A DNA stretch of 11,318 nt from JBFMCC01 sp034435275 (GCA_034435275.1 DAOTXP010000221.1:1-11318); one strand, 5' to 3'. Positions 4,254 to 11,318 are shown, counted from the stretch's first letter. Program-made: numbers and translations. Notes: a model not told the origin generated them from the sequence alone.

Positions 4254-7049
4254 TCACGCCCCCAGCCATTTCCCCGCCTCCCGCGGCAAATTGGTGATCG
4301 GCCCCTGCCGCGCGGTGCATTGCGGTAATGATTCTAAAAACAGCCTGCCGTATTGCTTGGTCAGCACGCGTCGGTCGAGGATGACCACCACGCCGCGGTC
4401 GGAGGCGGTGCGGATCAGGCGGCCGAATCCCTGGCGGAATTTCAGGATGGCTTCAGGCAGGTAATATTCCTGGAACGAGTCTTCGTACATCTCGGAGCGC
4501 GCCGCGATCAACGGATCGGTTGGTACGTCAAAGGGCAGTTTGACCATGACCACCACCGAGAGGGCATCCCCGGGCACATCCACGCCCTCCCAGAACGACC
4601 GCGTGCCGAGCAGTACCGCGCGTTCTGTGGACTTGAATGATTCGAGCAACGTGTTTGGCGATGCGCCTTCGCCTTGTTCTAAAACATAAATATCTTCGCG
4701 CGCCAGCGGTCCCGTGATGGCCTGCGCGGTCTTTTTCAGCTGTGCGTAGGACGTGAACAGCACCAGCATTCGCCCGCCTGTGGCTTTGGCCGTTCCAACG
4801 ATGGCGCGGTCCACGGCCTGCTGGTAGCCGGGGGCGTTCGGCTCGGGGATATCGTTGGCGATGTAAAGCAAGGTCGAACTCTCATAATCGAACGGCGAGC
4901 CGAGCTGCATCTCGTCGGCCTCGTCCGCGCCGAGAGTGTTGCGCATGTAATTGAACTCGCCATGCGCGGTCAATGTGGCAGAGGTGAGAATGACGCTGGC
5001 CTTCTCGTGCCAGAGATATTTTTCGATCAACGGCCCGACGCGCAACGGCGCGGCGTTGAGCGACAACTTGTCGCCGCGCGGGTTGACCTCGATCCAGTAA
5101 ACCTGTTCAGCCGAAGGCGAGGAGATCATGGCCGTCACGTTCATTTCGGCTTCCGATAATCGCCGATGGACATTGCTCAATTCACCCATCGGGTCTTCGA
5201 GTTGGTCCATGCCGTCCGAATACAGGTCGGCCGCGGCCTTATACAGTTCAGCAAGCGTGTTGAGCAGAAGCCGCAGACTCTCGCCGGTCTGGTCCCAGCC
5301 CATCTCCACTTCATCCCAGCCGGGCAGGGTGCGTGTGGCGGGCAAAATCCGCGCCTGCCATGAATAGTTGCTGGGCGGCTGCCCCTCGCGTTGAAAATTG
5401 ACGAACGCGTTCAGCGTGTTGAAAAATTCCTGATTGAGCGCCTGCAAACGGAATGCCTGGTCGGTGGCGCGGCTGACCTTTTGGTTGAGCAGGGCGAAGT
5501 CCGAGGGGCGAAGCGAGGCGTGAGTCTCCGCCAGCAGTCGGCCGAGCACGCCGGAGGATGATCCGCCCACTTCGCGCAGGACGCGCTCGAGGTCTGCTTG
5601 CGTGACGTGGAAACTCAGCGCGTTGGTCGTGGCCGATTCGAGATGATGCGCCTCGTCCACGATCAGGTAATCGTATTCGGGCAGGACCTTACTCCCGGTG
5701 GCGATGTCCGAAAGCAAAAGGGCGTGGTTGACGACGAGCAGGTGCGCGGACTGCGCGGCCTGTTTGGCGCGATGGAAGGGACACGATCCGCCGGCGCGTT
5801 GAATACAGGTTTCGGTCGTGCAGGCGTCATCTTCGGCCGACATTCCCAGCCACGCGTTGCGTTCGGCGGGCCCGGTCAGGTTGATCTCGTTGCGGTCGCC
5901 GCTCTGGTTTTCCAGCGTCCAAACCAGCACCTTGGCCAGCACGCGCATCTCGTCCGCGTCGCGCGGGCCGTGGCGGCGCAGGGAATCGAATCGTCGCGGG
6001 CACAAATAGTTGCCGCGGCCTTTCAACACCGCGGCGCGCAGGTCGAGGTTAAGCGCGGCCTGCAAATCGGGAATGTCTTTTTTGATGAGTTGGTCTTGCA
6101 GATTAATTGTGTTGGTCGAGACAACCACGCGCGTGTTGTTCTGGATGGCGAACAGTGCCGACGGCACGAGATAGGCGAAGGACTTGCCCACGCCAGTGCC
6201 TGCCTCGACCATGAGGTGGCCGCCGCGTGAAAGCGCGTTGCTCACCGCCCGCAGCATCTCCACCTGTTCGGGACGGTGCTCGTAGGATTCGAAATACTGT
6301 GAGAACGGACCGCCGTATTCGAGGATCGAGGCCACTTGCTCCGCGTCGAGCGGAATCGGCTCCTCGACCTTTTTGACCGGTGGGTGCTTTTCCTGCTCGG
6401 ACTCGAACATCGGACCCCGCGCCTGCTTGCCGCGCGTCTTTTTTGGAGCCACGCCTTCGCGCGCTCTCGCCCGCAGGATCTGCTGAAAGACCCAGCCCGC
6501 GTCCCATTCGAGCGGCTCGCTCAAGTGAACAATCTCAGCCAGTAGTTCGAGCGGTAGTTGTCCCGCCAACTCGTACAAACGGTTGTAGACACCATGCGTG
6601 ACTTTCGCGTCGTCGAGGGCGCGGTGCGTGGCGGGCAGTAACAGTCCCAGTTGCTGGCCGAGCGAACCGAGATTGTACCGGCTGGCCGAGGGAATCAGCA
6701 CGGAGGCCAATTCGTACGTATCAATGACCTGGTTGTGTTGAAACAGTCCGTGCCGCTTGAGGAAGCCAAGATCGAAACGGACGTTATGTCCCACCACGGG
6801 TGAATCGCCGACAAAGGCTTCCAGTTCGTGGGCAATGTCCTTGAGTCGCGGCGCCTGCCGCACCATCTCGTCAGTGATGCCGGTCAGCGAGCTGATGAAC
6901 TCGGGGATGTGACGGCCCGGGTTGATCAGGCTCGTCCATTCGTGCTCGACGCGTTTCCCGTTGAAGCGCACCGCGCCGATCTCGATGATGGAGTCTGTTT
7001 TGGACTCCAGCCCCGTAGTCTCGATGTCAATTGCGACGATGGATGTCAT
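4254..7049 (-). CDS. dinG: DinG-family helicase with N-terminal DEDDh exonuclease domain
   Basis: A 931-residue fusion. Residues 1-165 are a DnaQ-like 3'-5' exonuclease: D8-I-E10-T-T-G (ExoI), HNVRFD93 (ExoII), and H142-R-A-L-D-D147 (ExoIII, DEDDh type). After a charged linker (195-235) comes an XPD/DinG superfamily-2 helicase: Walker A GTGVGKS (284-290), DEAH at 465-468, and the terminal motif QGFGRLIRTASDRG. Four cysteines (C350, C410, C415, C423) between motifs I and II are placed like the XPD/DinG 4Fe-4S cluster. The exonuclease-helicase arrangement is known from Bacillus and Staphylococcus DinG, where the Fe-S cysteines are usually absent and helicase activity has been questioned; here both parts look complete. 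Expected role: DNA repair, unwinding R-loops or recombination intermediates. No Shine-Dalgarno precedes the ATG, and an in-frame stop just upstream rules out a longer start. Confidence 0.93.
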   Translation of the reverse strand: MTSIVAIDIETTGLESKTDSIIEIGAVRFNGKRVEHEWTSLINPGRHIPEFISSLTGITDEMVRQAPRLKDIAHELEAFVGDSPVVGHNVRFDLGFLKRHGLFQHNQVIDTYELASVLIPSASRYNLGSLGQQLGLLLPATHRALDDAKVTHGVYNRLYELAGQLPLELLAEIVHLSEPLEWDAGWVFQQILRARAREGVAPKKTRGKQARGPMFESEQEKHPPVKKVEEPIPLDAEQVASILEYGGPFSQYFESYEHRPEQVEMLRAVSNALSRGGHLMVEAGTGVGKSFAYLVPSALFAIQNNTRVVVSTNTINLQDQLIKKDIPDLQAALNLDLRAAVLKGRGNYLCPRRFDSLRRHGPRDADEMRVLAKVLVWTLENQSGDRNEINLTGPAERNAWLGMSAEDDACTTETCIQRAGGSCPFHRAKQAAQSAHLLVVNHALLLSDIATGSKVLPEYDYLIVDEAHHLESATTNALSFHVTQADLERVLREVGGSSSGVLGRLLAETHASLRPSDFALLNQKVSRATDQAFRLQALNQEFFNTLNAFVNFQREGQPPSNYSWQARILPATRTLPGWDEVEMGWDQTGESLRLLLNTLAELYKAAADLYSDGMDQLEDPMGELSNVHRRLSEAEMNVTAMISSPSAEQVYWIEVNPRGDKLSLNAAPLRVGPLIEKYLWHEKASVILTSATLTAHGEFNYMRNTLGADEADEMQLGSPFDYESSTLLYIANDIPEPNAPGYQQAVDRAIVGTAKATGGRMLVLFTSYAQLKKTAQAITGPLAREDIYVLEQGEGASPNTLLESFKSTERAVLLGTRSFWEGVDVPGDALSVVVMVKLPFDVPTDPLIAARSEMYEDSFQEYYLPEAILKFRQGFGRLIRTASDRGVVVILDRRVLTKQYGRLFLESLPQCTARQGPITNLPREAGKWLGA

Positions 7050-7060
7050 AGAACAAGTGT

Positions 7061-7090
7061 ATCATAAAAAACCCTCCCCCGAACAAACAA
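7061..7090 (-). promoter_or_regulatory. Likely promoter of the dinG-type gene
   Basis: On the minus strand TTGTTT (7085-7090) and TATGAT (7061-7066) are separated by 18 bp. The -10 box ends 11 nt before the ATG, so the transcript would have almost no leader, matching the lack of a ribosome site. The -35 sits in the loop of the upstream terminator hairpin and the -10 begins in its T-tract. Confidence 0.45.
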
Positions 7091-7099
7091 GGGGCTGGG
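7066..7099 (-). terminator. Intrinsic terminator after the DMT transporter
   Basis: On the minus strand CCC-AG-CCCC and GGGG-GA-GGG pair to give seven G-C pairs interrupted by a tandem AG/GA mismatch, around a 10- to 11-nt loop, followed by six T. It lies about 25 bp after the transporter stop and ends that transcript before dinG. Confidence 0.7.
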
Positions 7100-7125
7100 T
7101 GCAGGTTTCCATGAACGCCGCCGGC

Positions 7126-8004
7126 TCAGGCGCGTTCGGTGCTCGCAATTACCAGCCCCATAGCGATCAACAGGCCTCCGAAGAGAAACAGGTGTGTAAT
7201 CTTCTCGCCCAGGAACAGCGCGCCGAGGATCGTTCCCACGACCGGCTGGGCAAAGAAGGTAAGCGACGCTATTGCTGCGGGAAGTTTGGCAAAAGCGTAA
7301 TTCCACAGAAACATTGCCATGGCGGTGGAGATGATTCCGAGAAAGAGAATGCCGCCGAGGACTCCAATTGTAATCTCGCCCATTCCCCGCGTATTCAATT
7401 CCCATGCGCCAAACAGGATGGAGGTGGGCAGGCCGCCTGCCAGCATGATCGCCGTGGAAGTGACCACGTCCGTTTCGCGCGTGACCCGGCGGACCAGCAC
7501 CGAATAGAGCGCCCACGTCAGTGCAGCGGCCAGCAGGGACAGGTTGCCCCAGAACAGCGATGGCGAGAGTTCGGCCGTGCGCGGGTCAATGACGGCTACG
7601 ACTCCCAGGGACGAAATGATCAACGCGGTCACGCCGCGCGCGGTGGCCTTTTCACCGAGCAGGGACGGGGCGAAGAGCAGGATGAACGCGGGCGTGGCCG
7701 AGGTCACGAGCGAACCGATGGAGGCGGTGGAGAGTTTCGTGCCGACGAATTGGAATCCGAGCGAGATGCCGTATCCCATCACGCCGACGAGGAAGATCTG
7801 CCACGCCTGCCGTCTCGTCATTGAAACTTTCGGCCGCAAAGCGATCACCGCGCCCAGCGCGAGAATCCCCAGCGCGAGACGGCTGGTGAGCAACGCAAAA
7901 GGCGGGATGACCTCCAGCACGACCTTGCTGACGACGTACATTCCGCCCCAGATGGAGGCCGCGCCCAGCCCGGCTGAAAGACCTGCGAGATTGTATTTGT
8001 TCAT
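7126..8004 (-). CDS. EamA/DMT-family transporter
   Basis: A 292-residue inner-membrane protein of the drug/metabolite transporter superfamily with two EamA (PF00892) halves, about residues 9-138 and 150-288, giving ten predicted helices. Typical features are the opening 'AGLGAASIWGGMYVVSKVVL', the 'RLALGILAL' segment of helix 2, and the closing half 'NYAFAKLPAAIASLTFFAQPVVGTILGALFLGEKIT', where the P-x-x-x-x-x-G-x-x-x-L-G-E pattern is a family hallmark. Members export or import small metabolites, often amino acids or nucleotide derivatives; the substrate cannot be read from sequence. The ATG at 8004 has no Shine-Dalgarno but a consensus -10 box 8 nt upstream. It stands alone, with its own terminator. 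Confidence 0.9.
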   Translation of the reverse strand: MNKYNLAGLSAGLGAASIWGGMYVVSKVVLEVIPPFALLTSRLALGILALGAVIALRPKVSMTRRQAWQIFLVGVMGYGISLGFQFVGTKLSTASIGSLVTSATPAFILLFAPSLLGEKATARGVTALIISSLGVVAVIDPRTAELSPSLFWGNLSLLAAALTWALYSVLVRRVTRETDVVTSTAIMLAGGLPTSILFGAWELNTRGMGEITIGVLGGILFLGIISTAMAMFLWNYAFAKLPAAIASLTFFAQPVVGTILGALFLGEKITHLFLFGGLLIAMGLVIASTERA

Positions 8005-8012
8005 GGGCGCAG

Positions 8013-8018
8013 ATTATA
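8013..8018 (-). promoter_or_regulatory. -10 box of the DMT transporter gene
   Basis: TATAAT on the minus strand lies 8 nt before the ATG, which would place the transcription start at or next to the A of the start codon (leaderless mRNA). No good -35 is visible 16-18 bp upstream. Confidence 0.45.
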
Positions 8019-8154
8019 CCTTGAGGGTGTATGGCTCTTCCTCTTGGACGCAGTTCAACTTTCGCCGCTAAGGAGGAAAGCCCGCGAAATTTTTGAATAT
8101 CGCGAAGGGCGTTCCCGGCATTCTTTGCCGCTTCGCGGCTCCATCCGAACTCCT

Positions 8155-8169
8155 GTCCGAAAGTCGGAC
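8155..8169. repeat. Perfect inverted repeat upstream of the small membrane protein gene
   Basis: GTCCGA-AAG-TCGGAC is a perfect 6-bp-arm palindrome. It overlaps the position where a -35 would belong for the TATAAT at 8192-8197, so it may be an operator. A second short hairpin, GCCGC-TTC-GCGGC, lies at 8127-8139. Neither is followed by a T-run, so a terminator is unlikely. The rest of the 8019-8191 intergenic space shows no gene. Confidence 0.4.
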
Positions 8170-8191
8170 TCGATATGATTGACAGCGGTTG

Positions 8192-8197
8192 TATAAT
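8192..8197 (+). promoter_or_regulatory. -10 box of the small membrane protein gene
   Basis: A consensus TATAAT is followed 9 nt later by AAAGGA (8207-8212), the ribosome site of the 8221 start. No standard -35 stands 16-18 bp upstream; the region there is part of the 8155-8169 palindrome, which would suit an activator- or repressor-controlled promoter. Confidence 0.45.
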
Positions 8198-8220
8198 TGA
8201 AATCAGAAAGGAAAATGCAA

Positions 8221-8487
8221 ATGAACATCGTTGGCTGGATTCTCATCGTGATCGGCGTGATCGCCTTCCTGGCTGGCCTGGCCATGGCTTTGAAAGAACA
8301 ATTCAAGAAGACCGAGGTCGCGGCCATTCCCCAGAACCGCGCCATCGAGCTGAAGGATATCACTGAAGTCCTGAAGCAGTTCGCCGAAGTACTGAAGGCC
8401 TTCAAGGATTTGAGTGCGGGAATTCAATGGGCATTTCTGGGGCTGGCCTGTATCGCGGTCGGCGCGTACATTCTTCAGGGGGTGTGA
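8221..8487 (+). CDS. Small two-TM membrane protein of unknown function
   Basis: An 88-residue protein with a hairpin-like layout: a first transmembrane helix (3-24, NIVGWILIVIGVIAFLAGLA), a cytoplasmic-type middle with amphipathic helix repeats (IELKDITEVLKQFAEVLKAFKDL, about 42-64, heptad-like leucines), and a second helix (68-86, IQWAFLGLACIAVGAYILQG). I chose the ATG at 8221 because AAAGGA precedes it by 8 nt; the ATG two codons upstream would leave only 2 nt. I do not recognise a family. The shape would fit a small membrane adaptor or oligomerising protein; nothing in the neighbourhood points to a specific task. It is a single-gene transcript, closed by a strong terminator. Confidence 0.75.
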   Translation: MNIVGWILIVIGVIAFLAGLAMALKEQFKKTEVAAIPQNRAIELKDITEVLKQFAEVLKAFKDLSAGIQWAFLGLACIAVGAYILQGV

Positions 8488-8500
8488 GCGAGGCGTTTTT

Positions 8501-8538
8501 AAAAAACTTGCACGGCCATCCGCCGTGCAAGTTTTTTT
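8501..8538. terminator. Perfect bidirectional intrinsic terminator
   Basis: A 16-bp perfect stem (AAAAAACTTGCACGGC with its exact complement) encloses a 5-nt loop. It carries T-runs on both strands: seven T on the plus strand after the GC core, and six followed by A on the minus strand. It sits between convergent genes (stop at 8487 and stop at 8576) and should end both transcripts. Confidence 0.93.
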
Positions 8539-8575
8539 CTCCCGGCCACGCCGGCGAAGCGGCCCGCGGTTTGGT

Positions 8576-10660
8576 CTACTGATTCGTAATCATCCGCATC
8601 AGGAGCTGATTCATGGAGGCTTGAACGACGCCGAATTGCCAGTCTTTCAACTGCGTTTGACTCTTTAACCGCGCGGGCGGTTTCAAGGCGTCCAATCCTT
8701 TATCGGATGCATAGAGCTCCGCGGCGGCGGTCATCAGTTCGTTGGTGGCTTCGTAATTGCTAATCGCGTGCGCGATCAACTCGCCGCATTTCCCGGATGA
8801 AAAGCGGGCCACCTTCTGCGCCGCGAGTACACAGTTGAGGAATAGGACGAGCGGCTTCAAGGAGAAAGTGTACTGCGTGGTTCCCTGAACGGTGACGATG
8901 GCTTTGTCCACGATCTCGCGTTTCACGTGCTGGACAAAGAGGTCGGTAAAGGATTTGGGGTGCGCCGACATGACGCCCTGACACCGTTCAAAGGTGTTGT
9001 TGCGGAGTAGGTCGGTGGTAAGCGTGGTCTGGTCCGGCTTAACCGCATCCCACGCTTTTTTCATCAGTGATTGAATCTCGTCGGGATGGCCTTCATCCCA
9101 GGCAACCAGCGCCTCGAGTAGTTTGGGGTCCAGTTCGTCCGCGCCCCAGAATGCGTATCCGTGCATGTTGATGAACTTCGCAAACTGGCCTTCGGGCTTG
9201 TCCTGTTTACTGTAGAGACGCATCTGGACGTTCGGGCTGAACTCCGGTAGCGATTCACCCTTGCCTTTTTTGTCGGTGGTCAGCGCGTTCAACATGCTCA
9301 ACATGGACATGATGTTCGTGTTGCCCCACATTTGGGCGGGCAGACCGCTCTTTCCGTTGTTCGTATTCTGGCGCAGGAATTCGACGCGCTCCGGAACGGA
9401 CTGCATGAGGAGGAACTGGCCGACGATATCACCCTCGAAGTCCGTTGCCTTAAAGAGCACTGCGGCTTTTTCTGGCGTGGTTGCCACAACGGCGCGGCGG
9501 ATGCGGTCTTCCACATTCTTGGGTTGAACTGTGGATTGGGCCAGCTTGAGGGCCGTTTCCTCCAGTCCGCGCCTGACCAGCGTGATCAGGAACCAGACCT
9601 GCCGCGGGGCGCAGTCCACCGGGCGCTTGTTGATTTCTAGAAAGGCCGTCTCTGCTTCGGTCGGCGTGTTGACGATCGAGCCGTACCATTCGGCCAGGGC
9701 GAACTCGCGCAGGTGGGCAGGCAACTTTCCTTCGAGAAAGGCCTGTGCTTTTTCGCGGTGCGCGGGGAACGTTGCCCATACGTTCACAAGTTGCCGAAAC
9801 TCCAGAAAACGTTTGCTCCAGTCGTCGCCATAGGCGTTGGTGGTCGCGCCCTCGTTGATCAACATCTCCATCAACGCTTCCGCGGTATCGGGTGATTCTG
9901 CGTTCACACATTTGACCAGCTTAACGTAACGGATAATCCCTTTTTCGCGCTTTGAATCCGAGGAGGTTTCAGCAGGTACAACGGCAAACGCATCGTTCTT
10001 TAACAGGTATTGACCGGCCTGTTGTGCCAACGGTTGGCTCAAGTGCAGGACGGGTTCATCCTGATCCAGAATCTCTTTGATAACGACGTTGACTGTTCCC
10101 AACTGGGTGGACCGATTTGCCAGGTCCCACTCCTGTGCGGATAACCCGTTGAGTTTTTGAAGTCTTTGGAGCATTGTCCGTTGCGTAGAGGCGGCAACTC
10201 TGCCGAGCAGCGTTATACACTTACTACGGTCCAGCTTCATCCATGCCTCGATCAACGCGACCCTGGCGGGTTCCTTCCCGAAGGGCCACCAGCGCTTGTT
10301 CAGGCCCTCCTCGGCTCCAGTCAGGATGCGGCGCGCCTCCTCCGGGTTGGAGGCCGCGGCCCCCAACGCCTTTTCGGCAACGTCCATGACCTCCTGTACG
10401 AATTTCGGGTACGAAGCCTTTTTACTCGGTTTGGCGGCGCCCATGGCGTTGACTTCACTTTGCTGGTTGATATTCAGACTGCCGCTCTGGGTGGAGAGTT
10501 TCGGCCAGAAATGTTCGAACACCTCTGGGCGGAAGATCAGCGCCGCCTGGCAGACTTTCAGGAGCAGTAACGCGCGCGCCTCTTTGAGTAAATCAGGATT
10601 TTCGAGCACGCTCTCCAAATAGGCGATAAAACCGCTCTTCGTCTCGGTTGTTGCAGCCAT
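8576..10660 (-). CDS. Large helical protein of unknown function (694 aa)
   Basis: A 694-residue soluble protein with no signal peptide, transmembrane helix, nucleotide-binding loop or catalytic motif that I can recognise. Composition and spacing suggest an almost all-helical protein, possibly built of irregular helical-repeat (TPR/HEAT-like) units; examples are NPEEARRILTGAEEGLNKRW (105-124) and SPDTAEALMEMLINEGA. A low-complexity, polar stretch lies at about 56-82 (STQSGSLNINQQSEVNAM). Five or six cysteines are scattered and form no visible cluster. The ATG follows AAAGGAAG by about 6 nt. It starts 13 bp after the 113-aa gene and is certainly cotranscribed with it, so the two products probably act together. 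A scaffold or partner-binding role is only a guess from the helical build. It ends at the bidirectional terminator. Confidence 0.8.
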   Translation of the reverse strand: MAATTETKSGFIAYLESVLENPDLLKEARALLLLKVCQAALIFRPEVFEHFWPKLSTQSGSLNINQQSEVNAMGAAKPSKKASYPKFVQEVMDVAEKALGAAASNPEEARRILTGAEEGLNKRWWPFGKEPARVALIEAWMKLDRSKCITLLGRVAASTQRTMLQRLQKLNGLSAQEWDLANRSTQLGTVNVVIKEILDQDEPVLHLSQPLAQQAGQYLLKNDAFAVVPAETSSDSKREKGIIRYVKLVKCVNAESPDTAEALMEMLINEGATTNAYGDDWSKRFLEFRQLVNVWATFPAHREKAQAFLEGKLPAHLREFALAEWYGSIVNTPTEAETAFLEINKRPVDCAPRQVWFLITLVRRGLEETALKLAQSTVQPKNVEDRIRRAVVATTPEKAAVLFKATDFEGDIVGQFLLMQSVPERVEFLRQNTNNGKSGLPAQMWGNTNIMSMLSMLNALTTDKKGKGESLPEFSPNVQMRLYSKQDKPEGQFAKFINMHGYAFWGADELDPKLLEALVAWDEGHPDEIQSLMKKAWDAVKPDQTTLTTDLLRNNTFERCQGVMSAHPKSFTDLFVQHVKREIVDKAIVTVQGTTQYTFSLKPLVLFLNCVLAAQKVARFSSGKCGELIAHAISNYEATNELMTAAAELYASDKGLDALKPPARLKSQTQLKDWQFGVVQASMNQLLMRMITNQ

Positions 10661-10673
10661 CAGGAACTTCCTT

Positions 10674-11015
10674 TCAGTTGTGGTTGATGAGCACGACCAT
10701 CAGGCCGGTCATCGCGCTTTTCATGTCGCCCAGGTGTTCGCGGGCGAAATCGTCCCGTGCCATCGGGCGAAGGTTGTTTGCGTCGAAGTATTTCTGGATG
10801 CCTTCGATGCAGACCTCCGAGCCCTGATCCACGGATTTGAGTTTGGGCGCCTCCCAGTCTACCTCCCGGATGAGAACGACTTTTGCGTTCGCATCGTTGA
10901 TCGCCCGGCGGATGTTGTTTTGCCATTTTTCATCCGAGGACGTGTCAATCATGACTGCCACAGACCTCTCCTCTGCCCGCACAAAGAAGGCATAGATTGT
11001 GCTGTTTGACGGCAT
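10674..11015 (-). CDS. Small alpha/beta protein of unknown function, first gene of a two-gene operon
   Basis: A 113-residue soluble protein. Reading the pattern of hydrophobic residues gives strand (TIYAFFVRA), strand (SVAVMID), helix (DEKWQNNIRRAINDAN), strand (AKVVLIREVDW), then helices, with a hydrophobic C-terminal segment (MTGLMVVLIN). I recognise no family and see no catalytic cluster. The ATG at 11015 is chosen over an upstream ATG because AAAGGAG stands 5 nt before it. It is followed at 13 bp by the 694-aa gene, so it is likely a partner of that protein. Promoter elements lie 46-74 bp upstream of the start. Confidence 0.72.
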   Translation of the reverse strand: MPSNSTIYAFFVRAEERSVAVMIDTSSDEKWQNNIRRAINDANAKVVLIREVDWEAPKLKSVDQGSEVCIEGIQKYFDANNLRPMARDDFAREHLGDMKSAMTGLMVVLINHN

Positions 11016-11060
11016 TGCCTCTCCTTTCCTAGTTTGTTTGACGAGAACGCGATGCAATTC

Positions 11061-11089
11061 ATTATCCGGGAATGTCGAGAGATTAGCAA
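11061..11089 (-). promoter_or_regulatory. Promoter of the unknown two-gene operon
   Basis: On the minus strand TTGCTA (11084-11089), a 17-bp spacer and GATAAT (11061-11066) form a plausible housekeeping promoter, with a leader of about 40 nt to the 11015 start. It lies outside the insertion sequence, so the operon does not need the IS for expression. Confidence 0.6.
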
Positions 11090-11135
11090 CTGTTGATTGT
11101 CACCCCCGTTCAAACTCAATGTTGGGTCGCTTACC

Positions 11136-11170
11136 CCATTAAGTAATGGTGCTCATCCACCGCTAAGTGG
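11136..11170. repeat. Two adjacent short hairpins beside the IS end
   Basis: CCATTA-AG-TAATGG (11136-11149) is a perfect palindrome, and CCAC-CGCTAA-GTGG (11157-11170) follows at once. They lie between the IS end and the promoter of the 113-aa gene. They could be an operator, or a remnant of an older mobile element; nothing else is visible in 11090-11187. Confidence 0.35.
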
Positions 11171-11187
11171 AGTGGGATGATTCCGCC

Positions 11188-11318
11188 TGTCAACCTCCCA
11201 ATTTTAGTACCAATTGAAAGTAGAAAAATCAGGCATGTTGGATGGCATACTGATGGGGCGTCAAGCCCTGTAGTGCCTCGTGTGGGCGGATGGTATTGTA
11301 TTCCTGCAGCCAATGGTC
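11188..11318 (-). mobile_element. End of an IS3-like insertion sequence (continues past the window)
   Basis: The segment contains the transposase C-terminus and, 15-41 bp beyond its stop, a sequence with the look of an IS terminal repeat: read inward it starts TGTCAACCTCCCAATTTTAG (11188). The TG...CA ends and the short distance to the transposase stop match IS3-family organisation. The other end, the matching repeat and the target duplication lie outside the window, so the exact boundary is provisional; TGTTGGGTCGC at 11120 is an alternative outer end. Confidence 0.6.
11229..11318 (-). CDS. IS3-type transposase, C-terminal 29 residues (cut by the window edge)
   Basis: The open frame reads WLQEYNTIRPHEALQGLTPH and ends with QYAIQHA and a TGA at 11229-11231. 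The 'EYN-x-x-RPHEAL-x-x-LTP-x-x-Y' block is the well-known C-terminal signature of DDE transposases of the IS3 (OrfB) and IS481 groups, lying just after the catalytic glutamate. Only the tail is present, so whether the transposase is intact, and which group it belongs to, cannot be decided here. Confidence 0.85.
   Translation of the reverse strand, partial: DHWLQEYNTIRPHEALQGLTPHQYAIQHA

Noticed and set aside
5598..6230. A 210-codon open frame on the plus strand
   Set aside because: It lies wholly antisense to the DinG-family helicase motifs and has the composition of a shadow frame in GC-rich DNA.
6922..7824. A 300-codon open frame on the plus strand
   Set aside because: It runs antisense across the dinG start, a terminator and the DMT transporter; its product is highly polar with no domain.
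8179..8197. TTGACA plus TATAAT as a full promoter
   Set aside because: The boxes are only 7 bp apart, which does not allow sigma-70 recognition; only the -10 is kept.
1..11318. CRISPR array, tRNA or rRNA gene
   Set aside because: No regularly spaced direct repeats of suitable length, and no cloverleaf or rRNA-like segment, were seen on either strand.

Overview
The window reads like a chromosomal segment of an uncultured GC-rich bacterium, most likely Chloroflexota (Anaerolineae-like). The lineage is inferred from the style of the genes: a DinG helicase fused to an N-terminal DEDDh exonuclease, a four-gene ArsR/permease cluster, and 9-bp 'ACACAAAGG'-type repeats. No rRNA, tRNA or other taxonomic marker is present, so this placement is tentative.

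Region 1 (1-3205) is a metal(loid)-response locus read on the minus strand. In transcription order it holds a decayed arsC (arsenate reductase, at least four frameshifts), a strong promoter with a palindromic operator, an ArsR-type repressor, a very small ORF, a protein with a C-terminal 4Fe-4S motif, and an ArsP/YraQ-type permease. The small ORF has an in-frame TGA. Behind the TGA the frame stays open for 21 codons, folds into a SECIS-like hairpin, and ends in an ATGA overlap with the Fe-S gene. It is a candidate selenoprotein or readthrough gene and is the most interesting item in the window. Downstream of the permease are a hairpin and an inverted pair of 9-bp-period repeats.

Region 2 (3206-8004) is ordinary chromosome. 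It contains a TerC-family membrane protein (plus strand), then on the minus strand a 931-aa exonuclease-helicase of the DinG family and an EamA/DMT transporter. Both minus-strand genes end in visible intrinsic terminators or near one, and both appear to have -10 boxes only 8-11 nt from the start codon, suggesting leaderless transcripts.

Region 3 (8005-11318) holds an 88-aa two-TM membrane protein (plus strand), a perfect bidirectional terminator, and a minus-strand two-gene operon of unknown function (113 aa and 694 aa) with a good promoter. The right edge is the end of an IS3-like insertion sequence carrying the last 29 residues of its transposase.
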